Positions 55,529-64,000 of a DNA stretch of 64,000 bases are shown here, piece after piece. Source of the DNA: Cherax quadricarinatus. Taxonomy: Eukaryota > Arthropoda > Malacostraca > Decapoda > Parastacidae. The notes under the pieces were generated by a model, which saw only the letters and a program-made list of their open reading frames with translations, was not told the origin of the DNA and did not search any database. Made by a program: the position numbers and the translations under genes. How positions within the stretch are numbered: the first letter of the stretch is position 1; each line of letters starts with the position of its first letter. Location: positions 1 to 64,000 of the forward strand of contig NW_027196430.1 of NCBI RefSeq assembly GCF_038502225.1, in the 5' to 3' direction.

Positions 55529-57275
55529 ATGCCTAGAGCCTGCATAAATTCACCAGACATATTTTGCTATATCTGCGGGCAATTCACCCCTTCAGATTCC
55601 CGGAGCAACATTACTCCTTTATTGAAGCGCTGCTACTTTGCTTATTTTGGCTGCAAACTTAGAGACCAGGACAAACCATTTGCACCACACAAAGCTTGCA
55701 AGAGTTGCATCAGTAAGCTCGAAATGTGGTCAGTTGGAAAACTCCATACCTTTGGAATACCAATGGTATGGAGGGAGCAGATGAACCACCATGATGACTG
55801 CTGCTTTTGTATGACTAAAGTAGCTGGATTCAACAAGAAGACTAAAGATCACATAATATACCCAAATATTCCTTCAGCAATAAGGCGTGTTCCACACACT
55901 GAAGATATACTTGTACCTGTGCCGCCTGAGACATGGCAGATTTCATCAGAGTCTAATACCAGTGATTCTAAGGAGAGGGAAGTAGACTATGAACCACTAA
56001 CAAATGACGATCCCAAACCTTTCACCCAAGTTGAGCTCAATTACTTGGTGAGATACCTTAACCTTCCAAAAGAAAATGCAGTTACTTGGCTCTAGACTGA
56101 AGGAACACAGGTTTCTAGCTTTTGGAACAACATTCGCTTGTTACCGTCATCGTAAAGCGGGATTCACTCAGTTCTTTGACAAAGAGGAATATTTAGTATT
56201 CTTTTCAAATATTTCTGGCCTTATTGAGCACATGGGGATGTTATACAAAGCAGATGAATGGAGACTCTTCACTGATTCTTCTGAAAGAAGTTTAAAGGCT
56301 GTATTTGTCTACAATGGCAACACAGCTGCATCTGTGCCAGTTGGCCATAGTGTCCAAATGTCAGAAACTTACGCAAATATGAAGATACTAATATCTGCAA
56401 TCAAGTACCAGAATCATAATTTTCTCATCTGAGGCGATTTAAAAGTTATTGCTCTCCTACTAGGTCTTCAAGGCGGAAACCAAGTATCCCTGTTTTCTGT
56501 GTCTTCGGGATAGTAGGGCAGACAGCCAGCACTATGAACAAAAAGACTGGCCACCAAGAAGCAGCTTCTTGCCCGAAAATTACAACGTGAAAACTGTGCC
56601 ACTAGTTGACCCCAAGAAAATTCTGCCGTCACCACTCCCATCAAACTAGGGCTTATGAAAAATTTTGTGAAGGCCCTGAACAAGACTGGAACTGCTTTCA
56701 AGTACCTGGAGTCAAAGTTTCCTTGTATAAGTAAAGACAAGCTAAATGCAGGAATCTTTATTGGCCCTCACATTGGGGAATTGATGAAGGACAAGCATTT
56801 TGATGAAGCATTAGCAGGTGTCGAGGTAAATGCCTGGTTTTCATTCAAGCAGATTGTCCACATTATTATTATTATTATAATCAAAAAGAAGCGCTAAGCC
56901 AGATTGTCCACAACTTTCTGGGAAACAGGCGCTCTCCCGAATATGAAAAATGATCCAAGACCTGATTTCAAGTTTCCAACAACTTGGGTCTAGAATGAGT
57001 GTGAAGATGCACTTTTTGCACTCACATCTTGACTATTTTCCCAACAACTGTGGGGACTACAGTGAGGAACAAGGAGAGAGGTTCCATCAGGATATCTGGA
57101 AACTCGATACCAGGGCAAATGGAATGTCAACATGATGGTGGATTACTGCTGGTCATTGAAACGTAATGGTCTCGATGCACAGCACAAGCGAAAAATCAAA
57201 GTGGTCCTCTTTCCTTTGATTCAATATGTAGGCCAAACAATAGGAGGATATTTTTTTAGTAAAATCATTTGATTT
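55529..57275 (+). pseudogene. Broken copy of a multicopy arthropod zinc-motif gene family
   Basis: The first frame (ATG 55529 to 56095) has paired cysteines: CYICGQF, KACKSCISK and CCFCMTKVAGFNKK, suggesting a treble-clef or similar zinc domain at the N terminus. It continues in other frames: LLGSRLKEHRFLAFGTT, YRHRKAGFTQFFDKEEYLVF, DEWRLFTDSSERSLKAVFVY (an RNase H-like DSS segment), GLMKNFVKALNKTGTAFKYL and MHFLHSHLDYFPNNCGDYSE-like EEQGERFHQDI. I recognise the family as one found in many near-identical intronless copies in arthropods and other invertebrates, probably transposon-derived; its function is unknown to me. This copy has a frameshift at about 56085, stops at about 56430 and 56510, and a SINE-B fragment at 56863. 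Confidence 0.65.
56863..56899 (-). mobile_element. SINE-B 3' fragment, 13-bp target duplication
   Basis: Only 37 bp (minus: GCTTAGCGCTTCTTTTTGAT and the ATA-repeat tail), flanked by CAGATTGTCCACA (56850-56862 and 56900-56912). A severely 5'-truncated retroposition event. Confidence 0.85.
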
Positions 57276-58499
57276 GTTTGATTCATGTTGATTTAGAATT
57301 CATATGTTCCTAAACCTAACAGAATGTGCTCTTCCATGATTACTTGCCTAATTTTAATAAATTAACAATTTATTAAAAATTCACGTGTTTTATTATCATT
57401 AATTTGTGTTTTATTCAAAATCCTTACGTGATAGAGCAAAATGGTTTAGATATTTATTCCTCTTCATTTATGTCTGTTTACCAACTGTCAGCATATTGTC
57501 ATTGTCTTACCATTATGAATCCGCTAGCCTACCAGAGCTAGGTTACCTACCCTATTTGAAAAACTAGTCAGAAAATGTAGCGTCTACGCCTACATTGCTT
57601 TGACTGTTGTCCTTAAACCTGAAGAAGCAGGAATAAAGGTTCTCTGAATTATTGTGTATGTACACATATTAACAACTACGTACTAACATTGGCGTCCTGA
57701 TGACGACCCTGGCTTGAATATCTTCAACTGTACATAAATCACCCGAGTACGACGAACGCTCACGCTGGTGATATACAAGGCTCTTTGGATGATAGATCAC
57801 CCATATTTAAGTTGAAAATATATACACACAGTCTCTAGAAAAATACATAATTGCCACTACGAAATTTTTCAGTTTATGTTTTAATGTATAACAAATGCTG
57901 AAAGTAACTTCACATCACTTAAATATTATTTGTATACAGTACCAGTAAGATAGTGAACAGAACATGTACAACACTTAAGATACCTTCTTCAGTCGAATAA
58001 ATGTGAATATAACACCGCCAGGTTTGGTAGGAGGTGATCAGTTCCGTAAGCCTAAAGCATGGGCATGCGGCCCTACCTTGTATGCTAGAACAGAAGTGAT
58101 GTGAAGCAGCTGCAGTTGACGTCACAAGTGAGCGTGGCTCACTAATGGAAGTAGGTCATGCTGAACACTTGATTAGTACATGAGTTGCGGAATACTTCTC
58201 CTGTATCAGCACATGAGTTGCGGAAGACTTCTCCTGTATCAAATGAGTTTGGTATTTCTAGTATCAGTGATAGGATTATTGAGACTAACACTACTCGGTA
58301 TTAGAATGTTAAGAAATGAACCAGATATTGTCATTATGAATCTTACTAAATGTGTGGAAGTAAATACACAGATCTAAATGGATTGTGAAAACATGCAATT
58401 ATATTAAGTTTTTTAACCTACATGAACTGTATCACTGTAGACAACAAGAGCATTTCACCCCTCCATGGAAGATGTGTTCATTTAATATAACATGCCTGT
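57276..58499. other. Dispersed repeat traces, no gene
   Basis: 57690-57765 resembles (inverted) 28205-28280. 58020-58150 is similar, inverted, to 59644-59780 (ATGACCTACTTCCA, AGCTGCTTCAC, ACTTCTG), so a diverged inverted pair flanks the LINE fragment at 58500-59412. Two 35-bp direct repeats (GAGTTGCGGAA.ACTTCTCCTGTATCA) lie at 58180-58240. Confidence 0.55.
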
Positions 58500-59412
58500 A
58501 AGCCCCTCCCAAGAAGCTCATTGCTAATAATCCCTTCCTTAAATCACTTGTTAAAGCAACTGCTCAAGAAGAAATTTCTCGCCTAGCTGGTAGTAATACG
58601 TTTTCACAAGTTATTTACACTTATGGATCTAAACAGGAGTCTTCTGGCAGGGCTGCAACTGCTCTTGTTGCCACCTTCCTAGTTAAGAACGATAATAAAT
58701 TTGTTGAACTAGGCATAAGAATTAACAATTGGGCGTCTACACTGCAAACTGAATCGTTCGCAATCCTAATGGCGCTAAAGCTAACTTATGACACTGAGCT
58801 TGACTCTATCATCATTACTGATTATGTGTCATCATTGAAGGCTCTTGACTCGTATAATGACTCCAACAACATGCTCATTGGAGAAGCCAGGTATAGATAC
58901 TCAAAAATCAGGGGCAAAAGAATTAATGTACAATTGCTATGGATCCCATCACACACATTGGATTACTCCTTTATGATAAAGTTGATATGTTAGCCAAGAA
59001 GAATACCCATAAGGAGAATGTAGAATATAGCATTAGGAATAATATTAGGAGAGAAGTAAATAATGAAAATGGTTGTTATAGGAATGCAGTTAGAAGCCTG
59101 AGTAGATCTATAACCCACTATGATAACATGAACGTAGATAAGTATGTTTATGGAGCAACTTGCAATGTGAACACTGACTGATGTTGTAGTGGCCAGGCTT
59201 AGGCTTGGTTACAAGTACTTCTGGCAGTTTGGGAGACACACAGATGATCGAACTAAATACACATTATGTGGTCAAGCATATGGTCACTGTCTTGAATACT
59301 ATGTGCTTAATTGTCCATTTATTAAGAAATACAGAGATACACAGTATAATAACCTATGTGACATGTCAAGATATCTTATTAATGAAAATAAGATACCAGA
59401 TATACTAAGCTA
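58500..59412 (+). pseudogene. I/Jockey-type LINE RNase H and C-terminal domain
   Basis: RNase H type I pattern in two or three frames: VIYTYGSKQESSG (catalytic Asp of the usual TDGS replaced by Tyr), LQTESFAILMAL (Glu), IIITDYVSSLKAL (Asp), then LLWIPSH and a shifted KVDMLAKK. The linker and a C-terminal zinc motif (YTLCGQAYGHCLEYYVLNC, first Cys lost) match the fragment at 24236-24873. Two frameshifts and stops at about 59180. Clearly dead; 5' parts (endonuclease, RT) are absent. Confidence 0.75.
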
Positions 59413-59640
59413 ATATCCTAAATTTGCTTATAATAGATAAGTGAACTGTAGATATGTAGATATAAATCCATATGTACACCTGTTAACCCCTTTGGGGCCA
59501 AGTTCCTAGGCCTTTTGTGTATCCATATGCTCTTGCGCTACCGTCCACAGGATGGATATGGGGTGCACAATAAACTAGCCACTTCGGTGGCAAAATCTAA
59601 TCCCCTGTATCAAGATACCATTTCTTTTGTTAATCAAATG
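59413..59640 (+). mobile_element. 3' UTR of the RNase H LINE
   Basis: Contains GCTACCGTCCACAGGATGGA then TATGGGGTGCACAATAAACT, which is close to the 3' end of the 355-bp repeats at 2561-2915 and 23272-23615 (minus strand). Confidence 0.65.
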
Positions 59641-60353
59641 TTATTTATGACCTACTTCCACTTCACGTAAATTTAGCTGCTTCACTTTACTTCTGCTCTA
59701 GTACATATGATCTGGTAGCATTCCTGTGCTTGAGGCTTAAGTGACTGACACCACTTATCAAGGCTGACGGACTGATTACGTCAAAGCCACTATAACTCTG
59801 TCTCAAAATGAATGATGAGTTTGAGTTTGAATTCGATTGAGGAATAATATTATATTATATTATTCCTCGAAACATTTCGGTAATAAATATATCCAGGTTT
59901 ACACGTAAGTCTTGTTCATTAACTTCATATCAACAAAGAATGCTAAGGAGTTTTTCATTCAGCTAATATTCAGTAATTTATAATGTTAAGCATTAGTGAA
60001 TCATGATTAACTCATGTATATAATTGTTCACTTTGGATATTCATATTTTTGATAAATACATAAGATTACCAAAATCCTTAAACGTTCCTCTATATAATTT
60101 TTTCAACATTTACAGTTGTCACAGGTGCGCCATGTGTAGAATTAGTCTTCTATGATTTGCAGTTTGTCCTGCATGAGACGTCAGTTTGTGTAATCACTGT
60201 ATTATTTATCCATTCCAGTTTGATTTACTGTAACGAGATTTAAATATTGGAGTTAAATTATAATTTGGAGAGAAGGTAAACAAATATATACACTAGCATT
60301 TTTTCTCAAATTTTAGCCTGCTAGAGTTTTCTAGCAGCTTCAAAAATACTTTT

Positions 60354-60355
<2 letters not shown>
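59641..60355. other. Repeat traces and a PLE LTR relict
   Basis: 59644-59780 is the inverted partner of 58020-58150. 59835-59900 has a long AT-rich inverted repeat (GAGGAATAATATA / TATATTATTCCTC) followed by GAAACATTTCGGTAATAAAT, similar to the GAAACGTTTCCTTAATAAAG of PLE-B, so it is probably a diverged PLE LTR. The remainder is unassigned. Confidence 0.45.
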
Positions 60356-61148
<793 letters not shown>

Positions 61149-62545
61149 TAAAAATCTTTGAAAGGGTCCTAAGAAGCAAGATCACCACCCATCTAGAAAC
61201 CCATCAGTTACACAACCCAGAGCAACATGGGTTTAGAACAGGTCGCTCCTGTCTGTCTCAACTATTGGATCACTACGACAAGGTCCTAGATGCACTAGAA
61301 GACAAAAAGAATGCAGATGTAATATATACAGACTTTGCAAAAGCCTTCGACAAGTGTGACCATGGCGTAATAGCGCACAAAATGCGTGCTAAAGGAATAA
61401 CAGGAAAAGTCGGTCGATGGATCTATAATTTCCTCACTAACAGAACACAGAGAGTAGTAGTCAACAGAGTAAAGTCCGAGGCAGCTACGGTGAAAAGCTC
61501 TGTTCAACAAGGCACAGTACTCGCTCCCATCTTGTTCCTCATCCTCATATCTGACATAGACAAGGATGTCAGCCACAGCACCGTGTCTTCCTTTGCAGAT
61601 GACACCCGAATCTGCATGACAGTGTCTTCCATTGCAGACACTGCAAGGCTCCAGGCGGACATCAACCAAATCTTTCAGTGGGCTGCAGAAAACAATATGA
61701 AGTTCAACGATGAGAAATTTCAATTACTCAGATATGGTAAACACGAGGAAATTAAATCTTCATCAGAGTACAAAACAAATTCTGGCCACAACATAGAGCG
61801 AAACACCAACGTCAAAGACCTGGGAGTGATCATGTCGGAGGATCTCACCTTCAAGGACCATAACATTGTATCAATCGCATCTGTTAGAAAAATGACAGGA
61901 TGGATAATGAGAACCTTCAAAACTAGGGAGGCCAAGCCCATGATGACACTCTTCTATCTAGGCTGGAATATTGCTGCACACTAACAGCACCTTTCAAGGC
62001 AGGTGAAATTGCTGACCTAGAAAATGTACAGAGAACCTTCACGGCGCGCATAACGGAGATAAAACACCTCAATTACTGGGAGCGCTTGAGGTTCCTAAAC
62101 CTGTATTCCCTGGAACGCAGGAGGGAGAGATACATGATACACCTGGAAAATCCTAGAGGGACTAGTACCGAACTTGCACACGAAAATCGCTCACTACGAA
62201 AGCAAAAGACTTGGCAGACGATGCAACATCCCCCAATGAAAAGCAGGGGTGTCACTAGCACGTTAAGAGACCATACAATAAGTGTCAGAGGCCCGAGACT
62301 GTTCAACTGCCTCCCAGCATACATAAGGGGGATTACCAACAGACCCCTGGCAGTTTTCAAGCTGGCACTGGACAAGCACCTAAAGTCGGTTCCTGACCAG
62401 CCGGGCTGTGGCTCGTACGTTGGTTTGCGTGCAGCCAGCAGTAACAGCCTGGTTGATCAGGCTCTGATGCACCAGGAGGCCTGGTCACAGACCGGGCCGC
62501 GGTGGCGTTGACCCTCGGAACTCTATCCAGGTAATACTCCAGGTA
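61149..62545 (+). pseudogene. LINE-J reverse transcriptase and C terminus
   Basis: 5'-truncated at the (AT)n tract. RT motifs: EQHGFRTGRSCLSQLLDHYD, VIYTDFAKAFDKCDHGVIAH (motif A), SSVQQGTVLAPILFLILISD (motif B) and SSFADDTRICM (motif C), all intact in the frame 61265-61984. A small deletion at about 61950 compared with the copy at 5200 shifts the frame. The rest runs 62086-62511 with one more shift. The C terminus (SVRGPRLFNCLPAYIRGITN) and the CGGAACTCTATCCAGGTAAT tail match the other copies. CR1/Jockey group by motif style. Confidence 0.8.
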
Positions 62546-62621
62546 ATAGGAACAGTTATTTGTAGCTTTTCTGTAAATTTTAAATTTGAATTCATTATTA
62601 CCCTTAATAATTAAAACATCT

Positions 62622-62725
<104 letters not shown>

Positions 62726-62858
62726 GTACCACCTCTAGAACTGTCATAGGGACCCTCATCCTCAGAGAAAAGAATAAAGTTGCTTCAGGGAAAACTCAAG
62801 GTTCTCCCTGAAGCTGTTTGAGAATTTTCTCCTACCACCCCCTATATTTCAGGTATGT

Positions 62859-62864
62859 TTTATT
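62859..62864 (-). terminator. AATAAA polyadenylation signal
   Basis: On the minus strand, 73 bp after the stop codon at 62937-62939. It fits a short 3' UTR for the exon at 62937-63075. Confidence 0.45.
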
Positions 62865-62936
62865 TAAAGACAAAATACATTGGCCAAACATTCACAAAAA
62901 TATATCAGAAAGTAAAACAACATAGGTAACTCAGAG

Positions 62937-63075
62937 CTACATCTCGAATACTTGGTCCAGCTCCCCTGCGGTGGGCCGCGTGCCCAGAATGCTGCAGGCA
63001 TTTCCTCTCTGGATCGCAACACTGAGTCTCTGAAAGAGGAAGCTGGTCGCCCTGTGGTCCTTGGTTTCTATGATG
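62937..63075 (-). CDS. Possible terminal exon of a host gene
   Basis: The minus strand reads an open segment KDHRATSFLFQRLSVAIQRG, then NACSILGTRPTAGELDQVFE and Met-stop (TAG at 62939-62937). An acceptor-like ATACATCATAG precedes 63075; upstream of it is an (AT)n tract. The segment is GC-richer than its surroundings, has unbiased amino-acid composition and is followed closely by AATAAA. That combination suggests the last ~46 codons of a real protein. I do not recognise the protein. It could also be a retroposed fragment. Confidence 0.45.
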
Positions 63076-63076
63076 T

Positions 63077-63308
<232 letters not shown>

Positions 63309-63335
63309 AAAACAACCACTGTGAAAGAATACAGA

Positions 63336-63377
63336 AATTCCAAGCGATTTCGTGACTACTCACATTATCAAGGAACA
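63336..63377 (-). ncRNA. Hammerhead-like motif, PLE-C (left arm)
   Basis: On the minus strand: UUCC, core UUGAUAA, helix II GUGA-GUAG-UCAC, GAAA, AUCGCU, U, GGAA. Helix I is a full four pairs (UUCC/GGAA). The helix III palindrome (AGCGCU in the other copies) has one change here. Confidence 0.55.
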
Positions 63378-63382
63378 ATAAT

Positions 63383-63425
63383 TGTTCCTTGATAATGTGA
63401 GTAGTCACAAAAGCGCTTGGAATTT
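63383..63425 (+). ncRNA. Hammerhead-like motif, PLE-C (right arm)
   Basis: Plus strand: UUCC, UUGAUAA, GUGA-GUAG-UCAC, AAAA (G12 lost), AGCGCU palindrome, U, GGAA. Helix I and the helix III palindrome are intact but loss of G12 predicts inactivity. Confidence 0.5.
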
Positions 63426-63453
63426 TTGTATTCTTTCACAGTGGTTGTTTTGC

Positions 63454-63534
63454 ATATTCTCAAATCACCTGTTTACTGTGATCTTATTGCATATACATAT
63501 CCCTTCATAAATGTTACTTTTTCACACTCCAACA

Positions 63535-63618
<84 letters not shown>

Positions 63619-63620
63619 TT
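63454..63620. repeat. PLE/RTE scraps and (AT)n microsatellite
   Basis: 63508-63536 resembles a piece of the RTE 3' UTR (CTTCATAAATGTTAC, CACACTCCAACAG). 63537-63620 is (AT)n. Confidence 0.75.
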
Positions 63621-64000
63621 ATTTATTATCACACTGGCCGATTCCCACCAAGGCAGGGTGGCCCGAAAAAGAAAAACTTTCACCATCATTCACTCCATCA
63701 CTGTCTTGCCACAAGGGTGCTTTACACTATAGTTTTTAAACTGCAACATTAACACCCCTCCTTCAGAGTGCAGGCACTGTACTTCCCATCTCCAGGACTC
63801 AAGTCCGGCCTGCCGGTTTCCCTGAACCCCTTCATAAATGTTACTTTGCTCACACTCCAACAGCACGTCAAGTATTAAAAACCATTTGTCTCCATTCACT
63901 CCTATCAAACGCGCTCACGCATGCCTGCTGGAAGTCCAAGCCCCTCGCACACAAAACCTCCTTTACGCCCTCCCTCCAACCTTTCCTAGGCCGACCCCTA
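63621..64000 (-). mobile_element. RTE LINE 3' end, continuing past the window
   Basis: Minus strand: the last RTE codons (64000 to about 63905), then the 3' UTR to GGAATCGGCCAGTGTGATAA. The region equals 39057-39230 joined to 31345-31571, without Gypsy-2, so it serves as the empty-site reference. Confidence 0.85.

Noticed and set aside
57695..57730. CTGATGA as a further hammerhead core
   Set aside because: No helix II followed by GAAA and no helix I partner; the heptamer alone is not evidence.
59835..59900. Full hammerhead in the AT-rich inverted repeat
   Set aside because: GAAAC and AATAAA resemble PLE-B, but the core heptamer overlaps the long AT stem and cannot be placed without conflict. 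Kept only as a possible PLE LTR relict.

Overview
The window is eukaryotic and almost entirely repetitive. Its LINE families, Penelope-like elements (PLEs), long (AT)n, (CA)n and (GT)n tracts and repeat tails are of the kind typical of decapod crustaceans; a crayfish-like genome is my best inference, not something the sequence proves. There are no operons, CRISPR arrays or rRNA genes. Host coding evidence is limited to two homologous cysteine-rich exons (29975-30217 and 43807-44055, minus strand), one possible terminal exon (62937-63075, minus) and a broken copy of a multicopy arthropod gene family (55529-57275).

Layout. 1-4954: a Tx1/L1-like LINE on the minus strand, cut at its 3' side by a Gypsy-1 LTR and interrupted by a 355-bp retroposed repeat with a 9-bp target duplication. 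4955-9170: pieces of a decapod LINE (here LINE-J) and a CR1 LINE whose ORF1 is an SGNH/GDSL esterase. 9171-15376: PLE fragments (GIY-YIG endonuclease, reverse transcriptase, LTRs with hammerhead-like motifs) around a Jockey/I-type LINE ORF1, which is itself interrupted by a DNA-transposon-like element and a SINE, each with clean target duplications. 15377-26855: a complex satellite with a ~103-bp monomer and a ~478-bp higher-order repeat. It is interrupted by a nearly intact Ty3/Gypsy element (Gypsy-1, 17637-21977, target duplication GGGGT) and by an RNase H LINE fragment next to (CA)n.

26856-44055: PLE remnants, the first cysteine-rich exon, inverted PLE LTRs, a TA-flanked MITE and an RTE LINE (minus strand). 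A second Gypsy element (Gypsy-2, 31572-39056) sits in the RTE 3' UTR; it has integrase before reverse transcriptase, the Gmr1-like order. The second cysteine-rich exon follows. 44056-52048: a ~6.6-kb CR1/Rex1-like LINE with two SINE insertions and a 65-bp tandem array. 52049-64000: CR1, LINE-J, PLE and RNase H LINE fragments, the zinc-finger-family pseudogene, very long microsatellites, a 147-bp palindrome of a PLE ribozyme-like unit, the possible terminal exon and another RTE 3' end.

Most interesting observations: (1) hammerhead-ribozyme-like motifs in three PLE LTR families whose helix I, palindromic helix III and C3-G8 core pair change in a compensating way; (2) two symmetric phase-1 exons, each encoding two 8-cysteine units with beta-defensin-like spacing, 13.6 kb apart in a transposon-filled intron; (3) a Gypsy element whose primer-binding position is an 18-nt perfect complement of its own LTR; (4) the Gmr1-like gene order; (5) nested insertions that can be ordered in time from exact target duplications.
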